Positions 9,181 through 18,453 of a stretch of DNA of 64,000 nucleotides are shown here, in pieces. Numbering within the stretch: the stretch's first letter is position 1; every line of letters begins with the position of its first letter. The translations under genes and the position numbers were made by a program. Source of the stretch: Pyrinomonadaceae bacterium. GTDB lineage: Bacteria > Acidobacteriota > Blastocatellia > Pyrinomonadales > Pyrinomonadaceae. The notes below the pieces were generated by a model. It saw only the letters and a list, made by a program, of their open reading frames with translations. It did no database searches and was not told where the DNA came from. Location: positions 186,001-250,000 of the forward strand of contig JAVEDP010000021.1 of assembly GCA_030841085.1 (NCBI GenBank), in the 5' to 3' direction.

Positions 9181-9591
9181 ATGTCTCGTCATATCGAAAC
9201 AGAAACTCGTTCGGGACCACGTTATCTAGTATCATTCGAAGTGCGCGCGGAGTGGGACGACGCGGACGGATCGCATGTCGTCGTCCAGGGAACTACCGAG
9301 AACGTCGGCCCCGAAGGCACGTTGGTCCATCTGCCGCGTCAGCTACCGAATGTGGGCAGCACGGTGCGCCTGGAAGTGGCAGGCGAAGACGGCCAGAAGT
9401 TACAGGTAATTGCTGAAGTGTTGCGCATCGAACGCAACCCCGGGCATCCGCTGGCGGCATTGCAAGTGCTCGGCGAGACGAACGAATGGAAGGGACTCAT
9501 TTGGGAACCGGCCGCGCCACGGATTTCTGCCCCGCCAGTTCCAGTTGAAGATGAAGACGACGACGAAGAGGACGACGACTTCGCCAACTGA
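9181..9591 (+). CDS. PilZ-like domain protein with acidic tail
   Basis: A 136-residue protein preceded by AAGGAG. It opens with RSGPRYLVSFEVRAEW and has a beta-rich core with GTTENVGPEGTLVHLP, the layout of a PilZ domain, although the RxxxR and (D/N)xSxxG c-di-GMP motifs are weak here. The last 20 residues are almost all Asp/Glu. Thirteen bases separate it from a second PilZ gene, so the two form an operon. Role is inferred: a c-di-GMP receptor or a degenerate partner in surface or motility control. Confidence 0.72.
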   Translation: MSRHIETETRSGPRYLVSFEVRAEWDDADGSHVVVQGTTENVGPEGTLVHLPRQLPNVGSTVRLEVAGEDGQKLQVIAEVLRIERNPGHPLAALQVLGETNEWKGLIWEPAAPRISAPPVPVEDEDDDEEDDDFAN

Positions 9592-9604
9592 AGGGAGTTT
9601 CCCG

Positions 9605-9961
9605 ATGAACACACCCGGCGCTGTTTTACCTGACCATGAACGACGTAAGTATCCGCGCTATTACGTCAACGCGCGGCTGACGTTGGCAATCGAAGATGAA
9701 AGTTTGCATGAATCGATTGGACTGGGTGAACCGTCAGACATCAGCCTGGGCGGCCTGCGCGTTTGTAATCTGCCCGCTTGTCCGAACGTGCGGGTAGGCG
9801 ATCAATTGGGACTATTGCTCATCGATCAGGAAGAGGCGCTTTCATTGCGCGGCGAGGTGGTCCATCACGCCACGCCGGACACGTTTGGCGTGGAATTTCG
9901 CAGCGCGACACCGAACGATCAACGCGCCGTGGGCAGTATCATCGCCAGGCTCTACAGCTAA
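9605..9961 (+). CDS. PilZ domain protein
   Basis: A 118-residue protein from ATG 9605 (GGGAG upstream); the longer open frame to 9410 only overlaps the preceding gene. It shows ERRKYPRYYVN (an RxxxR-type c-di-GMP contact) followed by DISLGGLRV (the D/NxSxxG motif) and VGVEF-like GVEFRSA, so unlike its neighbour it should be able to bind c-di-GMP. It is probably cotranscribed with the preceding PilZ-like gene and perhaps the permease that follows 12 bp later. Confidence 0.85.
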   Translation: MNTPGAVLPDHERRKYPRYYVNARLTLAIEDESLHESIGLGEPSDISLGGLRVCNLPACPNVRVGDQLGLLLIDQEEALSLRGEVVHHATPDTFGVEFRSATPNDQRAVGSIIARLYS

Positions 9962-9973
9962 CCAATTCAAAGA

Positions 9974-11266
9974 GTGCACGAACAAGACAATAAAGAGATT
10001 GCCGGAGTGGTCGCGAAAGTTGCTGCGGACGCGTCCTGGCCGCAGACGCGAGTTGTGTTGCGCGTCATCTTTATTATTTTAATCGTGGCGTTGCTGCTCT
10101 GGATAATCGTAAAACTGACCGGCGTTATTCTGCTTCTGGTCCTGTCCATCTTCTTTGCCTATTTCGTATCACCATTAGTCGAGTTTCTGCGCCGTCCGGT
10201 ACGCATCGCCGGGCGCGAACGCACCATGCCGCGGCCGCTGGCGATCGCGCTTTCCTACATCATCATTGTGGCGGTCATTGTCGTTGGCATTTATCTGCTG
10301 GCGCCGCGCCTGGGAAATCAGTTCCCCGAGTTTACCGAACAGGCGCGCGCTTACTGGACCGCCGTTGGCACCAGAACGCAGGGCTTTGTCGAGTACTTTC
10401 GCTCGCATCGGATGCCCGGACCCCTGCTTGACGCAATCAATGGCGCGATTCCGAGCGTGATCGAAAAAGTTAGTTTGACGGTGAGTGCGGTGCTGACAAG
10501 TGTGGCCGGCTGGGTAATCTATATTCCCTGGCTCGTCCTAATTCCGATTTTGAGTTTCTTCTTTTTGAAAGACGTGGAAACATTTCGCCGGTCCGCGTTG
10601 CAGATGCTGCCGAAGGGACGTTGGCGCTGGCGCGGTGACGAATTTTTTCAGGACATCAACAGTACTTTGGCCGCCTACATCCGCGCGCAACTCACTGCCT
10701 GCATTTTTATTGGCGTCATTTGCGCGCTTGGCTTCACCTTGTTCGGTTTGCCGAGCCCGCTCGTGTTGGGCGTTATCGCCGGTATCTGTGAATTCATTCC
10801 GCTCGTTGGTCCGTTGCTGGTAGCAATAATCGCGGCGCTGGCAGCCTTGATTCACGGTGGTCTGTTCCTGGCTTTCCTGGTGCTGATGTTTCTGGCGGTG
10901 CTACGCATTGTTCAGGATTATGTGGTCTATCCGCGCTTGATTGGCCAGGGCATTCACCTGCATCCATTGGCGGTAATTATAGCGATACTTTCCGGAGCGG
11001 ACCTCGCGGGCATTGCCGGAATTTTTCTCGCCATTCCAGTGGTAGCGATTCTCACTGTAAGTTACCGGCACTGGCTGGAACATCGCGGCAGTGAAGGGTT
11101 AGCGGATCTGCTCGAAGCGGCGCCGGCCACAGCCGCAACAGCCTCGCCGCCCGTGACCGCAGGCGCTATTCGGGAACATCCACATCCTGATACGACGCCG
11201 GAAGAGATGGCGCGCACTCGTCCAGACCTAACGACCGGTGAACTGAAAATGCCGGTTGAAGAATGA
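9974..11266 (+). CDS. AI-2E family membrane permease
   Basis: A 430-residue protein with a GTG start. It has about eight membrane helices in the PF01594 arrangement: two near the N-terminus (residues 30-60, 85-110), a long soluble stretch, then a helix cluster from about 165 to 365 including the typical GLPSPLVLGVIAGICEFIPLVGP and DYVVYPRLIGQGIHLHPL. Family members export small molecules or act as Na+/H+ or signal transporters; the substrate cannot be told from sequence. The C-terminal 70 residues are soluble and low in complexity. Confidence 0.9.
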   Translation: MHEQDNKEIAGVVAKVAADASWPQTRVVLRVIFIILIVALLLWIIVKLTGVILLLVLSIFFAYFVSPLVEFLRRPVRIAGRERTMPRPLAIALSYIIIVAVIVVGIYLLAPRLGNQFPEFTEQARAYWTAVGTRTQGFVEYFRSHRMPGPLLDAINGAIPSVIEKVSLTVSAVLTSVAGWVIYIPWLVLIPILSFFFLKDVETFRRSALQMLPKGRWRWRGDEFFQDINSTLAAYIRAQLTACIFIGVICALGFTLFGLPSPLVLGVIAGICEFIPLVGPLLVAIIAALAALIHGGLFLAFLVLMFLAVLRIVQDYVVYPRLIGQGIHLHPLAVIIAILSGADLAGIAGIFLAIPVVAILTVSYRHWLEHRGSEGLADLLEAAPATAATASPPVTAGAIREHPHPDTTPEEMARTRPDLTTGELKMPVEE

Positions 11267-11273
11267 TCAGAAC

Positions 11274-11624
11274 TTAGGAAAGCGCCAGCGTGTGGCGGAG
11301 AGATGTTTCAACTTCTTTCATATCGCTAAGAATTCCCAAACGACGATCAATTTCCATTTCCCGAACGGTGGCAAGATTGTCGGCCATAACTACTGAGTCC
11401 ATCAGAATGCCTGCCTCTCGACCCTCTGTAGTATCAAAGAAAAGTTCTATTCGGCTAGGATGATTTGCCCGCGCCATGTTGCTCGAAATCATGGCAACGA
11501 TGGTTTGATTGAGGCCTGTATTGAGGTTGTCTGCTTGAACTATGAGGGCCGGTCGGCGCTTTGCGGTGCGAAGGTTGGAATCGGGAAAAAGCAAAAGCAC
11601 TACGTCGCCGCGTTCATAGCGCAT
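11274..11624 (-). CDS. MazF/PemK-type endoribonuclease toxin
   Basis: A 116-residue protein from ATG 11624 (MRYERGDVVLLLFPDSN). The motifs ERGDVVLLLFP, KRRPALIVQAD and GREAGILMDSVV are those of PemK/MazF toxins, which cut mRNA at short sequences. The gene overlaps the upstream antitoxin gene by 11 bp, the usual toxin-antitoxin arrangement. Length matches the family. Confidence 0.9.
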   Translation of the reverse strand: MRYERGDVVLLLFPDSNLRTAKRRPALIVQADNLNTGLNQTIVAMISSNMARANHPSRIELFFDTTEGREAGILMDSVVMADNLATVREMEIDRRLGILSDMKEVETSLRHTLALS

Positions 11625-11850
11625 CGTAAGCTTCCATTTCAGGAGATTCCCAGTCTTCAACGAAAGGCATTAGTCGTGCTCGCAAATTAGCTGCCTCTGC
11701 TTCGTCAATTCCCCGGTCTGAAAGGTTGACGGTTCCTTCATCCAAAAAGGTGACGATTACTCGCGCTTCGGCCACATTCTCGGGGCTCTCGAGCAATTCA
11801 ACCTTGCCGTCGCGGTAAATTCCTTCCACTGTCTTGGGGTTCATAGACAT
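11614..11850 (-). CDS. Antitoxin of the AF2212-like type
   Basis: A 78-residue protein. It begins PKTVEGIYRDGKVELLESPENV and contains ARVIVTFL, the pattern of DUF104/AF2212-like antitoxins. Its position directly before and overlapping the MazF-type toxin supports that role. The acidic C-terminus (FVEDWESPEMEAYDAL) would be the toxin-binding tail. Such pairs are usually autoregulated, but no operator is evident. Confidence 0.82.
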   Translation of the reverse strand: MSMNPKTVEGIYRDGKVELLESPENVAEARVIVTFLDEGTVNLSDRGIDEAEAANLRARLMPFVEDWESPEMEAYDAL

Positions 11851-11928
11851 GATTTCTTATACCACTTCACAAATGACGTAACAAGAAACGGGAGAGCACT
11901 CAAACCCTTTCAGTCTGCAAGAACTCTT

Positions 11929-13038
11929 TCAAGTACGAGCAGGTTGACTTTCCATCAGATCGATAAACCGTTGAAAGTGATGGGCGGCGTCGTGTGGTCC
12001 GGGTGCGGCTTCAGGATGATACTGCACCGAGATTATTGGCAGCGTCTTGTGGCGCATGCCTTCAACGCAGCGATCGTTGAGATTGATGTGAGTGACTTCA
12101 ACATCCGCAGGCAGCGAATCGGCCTCGACCGCGAAGCCGTGATTGTGAGAAGTGATTTCCACCTTGCCGTCAGTTGTGTCCTGCACCGGCTGATTGCCGC
12201 CGCGATGTCCGAAGGCGAGCTTAAACGTCTTGCCGCCAAACGCGCGGCCCAGCAATTGGTGGCCGAAGCAAATGCCAAACGTCGGCACCGAAGTCCGGAC
12301 CAAATTTCGAATCTGTTCCACTTCTCGATCCATCGACGCCGGATCGCCTGGTCCATTCGAAAGAAATATTCCGTCCGGCTTGAGCGCCAGCACTTCAGCC
12401 GAGGATGTCGCGGCGGGCATGACGGTTACGCGACAACCGCGAGCCGCCAACTCGCGCAATGAATTCCGCTTCACCCCAAAGTCATAACAGACGACGTGAA
12501 ATAATTCGTCACCTTCCGCTTTAACCTCATAAGGCTTTTCCGTCGTAACCACGCTTGCCAATTCCCGATTCTCCATCGACGGCGATTGCCGCGCTTTTTC
12601 TACCAGACTTTCTGCGTTGAGATCCGTAGTCGAAAGACAGGCGCGCATCGCCCCTTTGTCGCGAATGTGCCTGACGAGCGCGCGCGTGTCGATGCCTTCG
12701 ATCGCGACAATCTTCCAGCGTTTCAAATAGGCATCCAGTGTTTCGCGCGCGCGCCAACTCGAAGCCATGCGGGCTGCTTCGCGCACTACAAAGCCTTCGA
12801 CCCACGGGCGCGCAGATTCTTCGTCTTCGCTGTTCACGCCGTAGTTGCCGATCAGCGGATAAGTCATGCATACGATCTGGCCGGCGTACGACGGATCGGT
12901 CAAAACTTCCTGATAACCAGTCATTGAAGTGTTAAAGACCATCTCGCCGGCGCTCTCGCCCTCAGCCGCCCACGAGCGGCCGCGAAAGGTGACGCCATCT
13001 TCGAGCGCTAATAATGCAGGTTGATGTTTTTTCGACAT
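11929..13038 (-). CDS. carA: Carbamoyl-phosphate synthase small (glutaminase) subunit
   Basis: A 369-residue protein from ATG 13038, with AGAGG upstream. CarA hydrolyses glutamine and passes ammonia to CarB for carbamoyl phosphate, the precursor of pyrimidines and arginine. It shows the N-terminal CPSase_sm domain ([21 protein letters not shown]), then the class I amidotransferase with SNGPGDP, nucleophile Cys in [10 protein letters not shown] (C257), [10 protein letters not shown] and the catalytic HPE in [10 protein letters not shown]. carB is not adjacent. The gene is preceded by a heptamer palindrome. Confidence 0.97.
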   Translation of the reverse strand: MSKKHQPALLALEDGVTFRGRSWAAEGESAGEMVFNTSMTGYQEVLTDPSYAGQIVCMTYPLIGNYGVNSEDEESARPWVEGFVVREAARMASSWRARETLDAYLKRWKIVAIEGIDTRALVRHIRDKGAMRACLSTTDLNAESLVEKARQSPSMENRELASVVTTEKPYEVKAEGDELFHVVCYDFGVKRNSLRELAARGCRVTVMPAATSSAEVLALKPDGIFLSNGPGDPASMDREVEQIRNLVRTSVPTFGICFGHQLLGRAFGGKTFKLAFGHRGGNQPVQDTTDGKVEITSHNHGFAVEADSLPADVEVTHINLNDRCVEGMRHKTLPIISVQYHPEAAPGPHDAAHHFQRFIDLMESQPART

Positions 13039-13051
13039 TCGAACCTCTAGT

Positions 13052-13228
13052 TGTCCAAAGTCCAAGGTCCAAAGTCCAAAGTCTGTTTAGCTGGCGAGCA
13101 TCTTGTCATGGACATCGGCTTCTGGTTTGCGTTTTGACTTTGGACCTTGGACTTTGGGCTTTGGGCTTTGGGCTTTGGACTTTCTTGCTGCCTTCTGCCT
13201 ACTGCCTACTGCCTACTGCTTCCTGCCT
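13052..13228. repeat. Heptamer-built palindrome upstream of carA
   Basis: Left arm 13052-13084 is tandem GTCCAAA/GTCCAAG units. Right arm 13135-13183 is the complementary GGACTTT/GGGCTTT series. A second heptamer series (CTACTGC) runs at 13189-13228. The two arms could form a long imperfect hairpin. The CTACTGC tract forms the last codons and stop of the Yip1/TPR gene on the minus strand. Confidence 0.9.
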
Positions 13229-14542
13229 GTTACCCTTGAGGAACTGTTGCGCTTCGTTCAGCCAGCGCTTGTCCGCGCGATACTTATAAGCCGGTGCAGT
13301 CTTCACCGCGTCGATGCAGGCCTGCATTGAACTCGCGGCTTCACGACGATGACCAAGGCCGGCATGCGCGCGGCCCATTAAATAGAGCCCTTCCGGATCG
13401 GACGGGCGGTGCTCGAGAAATTGTTCGAGCGCATAGCGCGCGTCTTCAAATTGTTCGGCGGCAATATAGGTCGCGCCGACCTCGCGCCAAATTTCGTGCT
13501 GACTGTGCGACTGGTCGCGCGCCACTATCTGTTCGAAGTTTTTGATGGCATCGGCAAATCGTTTCTGGGCACGCGCGATGCGACCAAGTTGGTAATGCGC
13601 GTCGATCTCTTCGTCGTCAATCTGAATGGAGCGCTCGAATCGTTCGCGCGCCGCTTCCAGCTCGCCACGCTGCTGGTGAATCAGACCGAGGTTGTAATGC
13701 GCCGAAGCGTCAGCCGGATTTAGGGTCGCCGCCTCAAGATTTTGTTTGAACGATTCGCGCGCGCGTTGCGAGCGCGTTACATTGCTTACGTAGCCGCGGA
13801 TTAGCAGGAAGAGAATTATCAGCAGGAACGGCGATGCCAAAATTGGGCTCAACAGCAAAACCCACAAGGGCGAGATGAATACGACCAGGACCATCGCGAT
13901 TACGGAAATCGCAATCGCCCGCAGCACGGTAATACGGAAAACTTCGCGCACGGCACAAACAGCCGCAACAAAGAAGAGGGTCAGTTTTACCGTGCGAAAC
14001 AGACCGGCGGCGACAGCTTGCGGATCGCGCAGCGCCAACTGCAATTCAGCGCGCAAGTCATCCGGCAAGCGAAACAGATTTCCAACTTGCGCTGCCGACT
14101 GAAAAGACTGCGCGACATAAGAGGCCTGGATACCGCTGAAGTGGAAGAAAAGCGAGATCGGTATCGCGATCAAATTGGCGAGCGCCAGGGCATAAAGAAA
14201 TGTCGAGGCCAGCGACGCGAATTCCTGTTGCAGCAGCAGCCCAAATCGCCCGCGGCGTTCAAAAACATTTGCCACAAACGCTATCAAGGGAACGAGTATC
14301 CCGCCGATCAATAAAAGCGAAAGCGTCGCCTGAAAAAGAAGACGCAGCACTGCGCCTGGTCCACCGAAGAGAAAGCTCCGGTTACCTGACAGCAACTGCG
14401 TCACTGTGTGGTAAGCCAATTGACTGAGGAAGGCCAGTAACCCGACGGCGGCGAGTGGCGCTCGATCGCGAACTTCACGCAGTCCGCGAAGAGGTGCGTA
14501 GAAAATCATCAGGGCCAGCCGTAACCAGTCAAGTGCACTCAC
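13199..14542 (-). CDS. Yip1-like membrane protein with TPR domain
   Basis: A 447-residue protein with a GTG start. The N-terminal half is hydrophobic with five or six helices (residues 25-250), laid out like Yip1-domain proteins. The C-terminal half, from about 270, holds four TPR units (SAHYNLGLIHQQRGELEAA, HYQLGRIARAQKRFADAI, ATYIAAEQFEDARYAL, LYLMGRAHAGLGHRREAA). It is probably a membrane scaffold with cytoplasmic TPRs. The last eleven residues and stop codon come from the CTACTGC heptamer tract. It lies 27 bp upstream of lepB on the complementary side of the same strand, so the two may be one transcript (lepB first). Confidence 0.8.
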   Translation of the reverse strand: MSALDWLRLALMIFYAPLRGLREVRDRAPLAAVGLLAFLSQLAYHTVTQLLSGNRSFLFGGPGAVLRLLFQATLSLLLIGGILVPLIAFVANVFERRGRFGLLLQQEFASLASTFLYALALANLIAIPISLFFHFSGIQASYVAQSFQSAAQVGNLFRLPDDLRAELQLALRDPQAVAAGLFRTVKLTLFFVAAVCAVREVFRITVLRAIAISVIAMVLVVFISPLWVLLLSPILASPFLLIILFLLIRGYVSNVTRSQRARESFKQNLEAATLNPADASAHYNLGLIHQQRGELEAARERFERSIQIDDEEIDAHYQLGRIARAQKRFADAIKNFEQIVARDQSHSQHEIWREVGATYIAAEQFEDARYALEQFLEHRPSDPEGLYLMGRAHAGLGHRREAASSMQACIDAVKTAPAYKYRADKRWLNEAQQFLKGNRQEAVGSRQ

Positions 14543-14569
14543 TTCAATTTCTCAGTTCCAGCATCGCGG

Positions 14570-15274
14570 TTAGCGCTCGGCGTTTGTCGGTTCAATAGAT
14601 GGCTGATACGCCGTGGGAGGCGGCGACGAGATATCCTCGTGATGAATGACGCTGATCGCGGATATCGGCCAATAGCGAAACAATGCTTTGCCGTAAATGT
14701 ATTTCTTCGGCACTAGCCCCCAACTGCGCGAATCGTAAGAATTGTCGCGATTGTCGCCCATCACAAAATAATAATTGGGTCGAACGTAAACAGGCGCCTG
14801 GCTTTTTGGAGACAGATTGTATTTATGGTCAAGATACGATTCGTCAAGATCGCTGCCGTTGATGCGCACTACTCCCTCGCGCATTTCCACAGTGTCGCCG
14901 GGCAGACCGACGACTCGCTTGATGTAGCTCTTGGAGGGATCGTCGGGATACCAAAAAACTACGATGTCACCGCGCTCGACTTTCGGCGCCCAGCGATACT
15001 CATCGTAATAGATCAGCTTGTTAACAAAAATGCGTTCGCCGTCGTGCAATCGCGGCAGCATCGACGTGCCTTCTACTTTGACGGGCTGAACGATAAAAAC
15101 GACTACCAGCGCTGCAATCATCAATGCGAATATCAGATCCCGCAGCAGCAAACGGCCTTCGGCCCACAGACTTTGCCGCGAGGCCTCTTCAGGTCGATGC
15201 ACCTGAATGTCTTTATCATCGTTCTGGTGGACGCCACCAAAGGGCGGCGGACGGCGAGTTCTAATTCCTAACAT
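14570..15274 (-). CDS. lepB: Signal peptidase I
   Basis: A 234-residue inner-membrane protein that cleaves signal peptides from exported proteins. One N-terminal membrane helix (residues about 44-63) is followed by box B EGTSMLP with nucleophile Ser71, then YIKRVVGLPGD with general-base Lys119, and the MGDNRDNSYDSRSWG box E. All catalytic elements are present. The N-terminal 40 residues are longer than in short LepBs and are hydrophilic. Confidence 0.96.
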   Translation of the reverse strand: MLGIRTRRPPPFGGVHQNDDKDIQVHRPEEASRQSLWAEGRLLLRDLIFALMIAALVVVFIVQPVKVEGTSMLPRLHDGERIFVNKLIYYDEYRWAPKVERGDIVVFWYPDDPSKSYIKRVVGLPGDTVEMREGVVRINGSDLDESYLDHKYNLSPKSQAPVYVRPNYYFVMGDNRDNSYDSRSWGLVPKKYIYGKALFRYWPISAISVIHHEDISSPPPTAYQPSIEPTNAER

Positions 15275-15696
15275 TGACGCTGCCTTTGCGGCTTTTCCTC
15301 CGACTTAACGCATTCATTGCAACCCGCTTGAGGTTAGCTTTCGGTAGTTTGCTTGTCAAACAACACCGCGCAAGCGATTGCCGATGCTTTGCCATTCTAT
15401 TCATGCTTATGCGACAAAAAGCGTCGTCGTCAAAAGTCCACTGACCGGGTGGTGTCTTAATTTCAGTTTCTTCGTGCATCCTTTGTGTCGTCTGTGCCTC
15501 TGTGGTGAGCAATCCGCTGATAACAATTCACCACGGAGGCACAGAGGACACAAAGGATGCACAAAGAAGATTTCAAACCAAGATACCGCCATTGACTGCA
15601 AACGGTTGACAGTCTTCGCTACGGCTCTCTATCATCGCTGCCTGCAAGTTCGACTCGAGAATTCTCCCATTGAGATGCGAACGGAGGCTTAAGGCC
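15275..15696. other. Gene-free region between lepB and the HU gene
   Basis: No credible gene. It contains the inverted repeat at 15468-15570. The ribosome site for the HU gene (CGGAGG, about 15681) lies at the right end. Divergent promoters for lepB and the HU gene must lie here, but none is clear by eye. Confidence 0.5.
15468..15570. repeat. Inverted repeat with arms of about 41 bp
   Basis: The left arm (15468-15508, reading CATCCTTTGTGTC...TGTGCCTC) is complementary to the right arm (15528-15570) with only a few mismatches, around a 19-bp loop. The wording resembles a heptamer-like palindrome common in genomes of this kind. No T-run follows, so it is a repeat element rather than a simple terminator. 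Confidence 0.85.
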
Positions 15697-16011
15697 GTGA
15701 TCAAACTGGACATCATCAACCGCGTGGCGGAAAAGACCGGCGTTCCCAAGATGAAAGCGGAGCAAGCGGTGGATGCGCTCTTTCATTCCATGAAGGAAGC
15801 ACTTACTCGCGGCGAGCGAATCGAGCTGCGCGGATTTGGTGTCTTCGTTGTCAAACCGCGAAAGCGCGGCGTCGGCCGTAATCCCCGGACCGGTGAAGAA
15901 GTTGCGATTCCTTCAGGCAAAACAATTCGTTTCAAACCGGGAAAAGATTTGCAGGTAAGCGATGATGGCGAGCTTGCAGTGGATGCAGATTCGGAAATTT
16001 TGGATTTCTAA
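15697..16011 (+). CDS. HU/IHF-family DNA-binding protein
   Basis: A 104-residue protein from GTG 15697 with GGAGG about 10 bp upstream; the frame runs upstream to 15670 without homology. HU proteins bend DNA and organise the nucleoid. Family features: an N-terminal helical dimerisation region (IINRVAEKTGVPKMKAEQAVDALF), RIELRGFGVFVVKPRK and the DNA-minor-groove arm with GRNPRTGEEVAIPSGKTIRF. A short acidic extension (about 12 residues) follows the usual C-terminus. Confidence 0.94.
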   Translation: MIKLDIINRVAEKTGVPKMKAEQAVDALFHSMKEALTRGERIELRGFGVFVVKPRKRGVGRNPRTGEEVAIPSGKTIRFKPGKDLQVSDDGELAVDADSEILDF

Positions 16012-16041
16012 TAGAGTTGGAACTTTTTCAGATTTCTTCTT

Positions 16042-16078
16042 AGGCTAGAGATTGCGGCGCCGGTCGTGACTCTAGCCT
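16042..16078 (+). terminator. Hairpin after the HU gene, possible terminator
   Basis: AGGCTAGAG (16042-16050) pairs with CTCTAGCCT (16070-16078), a 9-bp stem 30 bp after the HU stop codon. The following bases (TAAATATT) are AT-rich but lack a true T-run, so termination is uncertain. Confidence 0.45.
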
Positions 16079-16122
16079 TAAATATTCCGGGACGTGCAAA
16101 CTAACCGTTTTCTTTAGAACCA

Positions 16123-17145
16123 ATGTCAGAATCGGTACAAACAGCTCCACCCTTTTTTCCGCAACCGCAATTCATATCGCGGCCGCGCGCACAACGGCCT
16201 ACAACTCGCGAATGGATTCGCCACTCCGCTCTGTTCCTGATCACTTTTTTAACGACAACATTCGCCGGAATTGTAATCGCTGCGCCGGAACTGGATGTTC
16301 CTGAGCCGGCGCTTTCCGGTGCGCTAAGTTATGTCCTGTACATTCCGGAATATTACCTGCGTACCGTTAGTTCGCTACTTGCCTTTGCACTTTTTCATCC
16401 GCACATTTTGGCGGCCGGGGTTAGTTTTTCGATCACGTTACTCGCAATACTCACAGCGCACGAGATGGGACACTATCTTGCTTGTCGCTATTACGGCGTA
16501 GATGCGACTCTGCCCTTCTTTATTCCTGCGCCGCCGTTGTTCCTGGCCGGAACATTCGGCGCGTTCATAAAAATGAAGTCGCCGATTCCCTCCCGGCGCG
16601 CGTTGTTCGACATCGGATTAGCCGGCCCGCTCGCGGGATTCTTAATGCTGCTTCCGGTCGCGGTGGCCGGAATCTTCATGTTGCAACCGGCGCCTCCGGC
16701 GGTTGCCGGTTCCGCAATTGTTTTTAATGATCCACTTCTCTTTCGGATTCTTGCGAAAGCGACCGGCGCAAATCTAGCGAATGCGATCCCAAATCCATTT
16801 TACATGGCCGCGTGGATTGGGTTGTTGGTGACGAGTTTGAATTTGATGCCGGTGGGCCAACTCGATGGCGGGCACGGAACGTTTTCGCTTTTCGGCCAAC
16901 GCGCTCACAAACTCATCGGCTGGGCTGCATTTGTCGCGGTTGCGTCAATGGCAATTTTGGGGTTCGTCTGGCATCACAGCCCCAGCGGCTTTCTTTACAC
17001 CGTACTGCTGGCCGTAATGTTGCGAGTGCGCCATCCCGCGCCGCAGCAGATGGAACCGTTGGGTTCAGCACGTATTGCGGTAGCAGTCATCACCTTGATT
17101 GTTTTCGCGCTCTCGTTCGTTCCTTTTCCGATTACGCTTACCTAA
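16123..17145 (+). CDS. Site-2-protease family (M50) membrane metalloprotease
   Basis: A 340-residue protein with about seven membrane helices. The zinc-binding motif AHEMGHYLACRYYG (HExxH) lies near residue 111 and the second M50 motif NLMPVGQLDGGH near residue 240. FFIPAPP, GTFGAFIKMKSPIPSRRALFDIGLAGPLAGF are typical of the FtsH/PDZ-less group of M50 proteases found in plants and bacteria. It should cleave within membranes; the target is unknown. It is followed closely and convergently by the 17161 gene. Confidence 0.92.
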   Translation: MSESVQTAPPFFPQPQFISRPRAQRPTTREWIRHSALFLITFLTTTFAGIVIAAPELDVPEPALSGALSYVLYIPEYYLRTVSSLLAFALFHPHILAAGVSFSITLLAILTAHEMGHYLACRYYGVDATLPFFIPAPPLFLAGTFGAFIKMKSPIPSRRALFDIGLAGPLAGFLMLLPVAVAGIFMLQPAPPAVAGSAIVFNDPLLFRILAKATGANLANAIPNPFYMAAWIGLLVTSLNLMPVGQLDGGHGTFSLFGQRAHKLIGWAAFVAVASMAILGFVWHHSPSGFLYTVLLAVMLRVRHPAPQQMEPLGSARIAVAVITLIVFALSFVPFPITLT

Positions 17146-17160
17146 TAATCCATTGACGGC

Positions 17161-18141
17161 TTAAGCGGTTGCCGTTGCGGGCAGCAGGCCCTTAATCTCA
17201 CGCACCATACGATTCACTTCATCCTGATCGGCAAGGGCGATCATGAAAAACTTGTAGCCTTCGTGGAAACAGATCACGCCGTTTGCGAATAACCAAACGC
17301 CGCCGAGAAATGGATTCCCGCCCACCAACCAACTGACCGGCGCGCCAGCCAAGCCGCCCGGCGAAACAATCTGCGCAAACATTACCGCGCCCGCGGCACA
17401 ACTAAAGGCACCCAACAACGGCGCACCCACATATTTGGTGATGTTGCGCTCAAACTCAACGCGATTGCGCTCGGCCTCGGTAAGTTGTCCCTGCGCTATC
17501 AAGTCTTCCTTCTTCTTCAAATACTCATCAAAAGTCTCGCTCAGTTTCCGCATCCCGAAGATCGGCAACGCAGAATGCGTCAGCCAATGCGGATGCGCTC
17601 CGAGCAGCACTGCGTCCAGCCCGGGCAGCGCTGCACCCATACGAATGCCGAGCACAAGCGAGAATGAAACAGCGGCAGCCTTGCCGGGGTTTTCTTTGAT
17701 CCAATCACGCGCCTTCGCGACACCCACGGTCGCCGCTGCCGAGGCGCGCGTTAGCTTCGCGCCGGTATCGTAAACTTTCGCCGCGCGATCGTAATAGTTC
17801 TTCGCGTCGCCCAACGCATCGCCGGCTTTTTTCCCGGCATCGCCGGCCGCGTCGCGAATTACTTCACCTGCTTTGCGGGCGCCGCGCATGGCATCATCTG
17901 CGGCCCGGCGTGCTGTCTCGCTAAGGTTCCCCTCGTCGGCGAAACGTTCCGCCTCGGCACGTACCTTATCCGCTCCTGAACTCAAGCTTTCCGCGCCCCG
18001 TTTTGCCGCATCGCCGGCGGCTTTGGTGCCTTCGTCCACGAAGTCGGAAATAGCATATTTCTCGTCGAGCTCACGGGCTTTGCGCCGGACAGTTTTTTGC
18101 CATTCGTCAATTTTGTCTTTGTAATCAGCCATTTTTTGCAT
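17161..18141 (-). CDS. Membrane protein with amphipathic apolipoprotein/LEA-like N-terminal half
   Basis: A 326-residue protein; a second ATG (18132, MADYKDKIDEW) is an equally good start. Residues 1-145 are highly charged Ala/Lys/Asp/Glu helix with 11-residue-like periodicity (AKRGAESLSSGADKV, AGDAGKKAGDALGDA), like LEA or apolipoprotein-type amphipathic helices. The second half carries three or four hydrophobic segments (around 155-175, 240-262, 275-300). No named family is recognised. Possible roles in membrane association or stress are inference. Confidence 0.7.
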   Translation of the reverse strand: MQKMADYKDKIDEWQKTVRRKARELDEKYAISDFVDEGTKAAGDAAKRGAESLSSGADKVRAEAERFADEGNLSETARRAADDAMRGARKAGEVIRDAAGDAGKKAGDALGDAKNYYDRAAKVYDTGAKLTRASAAATVGVAKARDWIKENPGKAAAVSFSLVLGIRMGAALPGLDAVLLGAHPHWLTHSALPIFGMRKLSETFDEYLKKKEDLIAQGQLTEAERNRVEFERNITKYVGAPLLGAFSCAAGAVMFAQIVSPGGLAGAPVSWLVGGNPFLGGVWLFANGVICFHEGYKFFMIALADQDEVNRMVREIKGLLPATATA

Positions 18142-18453
18142 TCTCGACTTTCAGTGCCCGGCCGCGCTTCTGGTAACTGTACGAGTGCGCCAGGGCTCTG
18201 GTTTCAAAGGATCAAGTGCCTTGGCCCAGTGTCCTAATAATCTTGCGCCCTTCGGGGCTTCATGTTAGAGTGCGGTTATTCAGTAGTTGTCCGCATGAAA
18301 GCAACTCGCCTAATTTGAAAGCCGTACAATAGCTGAAGAATTTCTAGCCTCGGGCGCACCAGCAGGGTTTCCTTACTATAACCAGAAAGCGTTCAATCCA
18401 AGCAACGCTATTACCGCCGCCCCAACTAAAATCTTGGTTTCAGTCAAATTACC
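18142..18453. other. Divergent intergenic region
   Basis: About 310 bp between the LEA-like gene (minus) and the Crp/Fnr gene (plus). No ORF, repeat or structured RNA was recognised. It should hold both promoters, but no FNR/CRP-type palindrome stands out. Confidence 0.4.

Noticed and set aside
15261-15512. 83-residue minus-strand ORF upstream of lepB
   Set aside because: Largely encoded by the inverted repeat, with no protein-like core.
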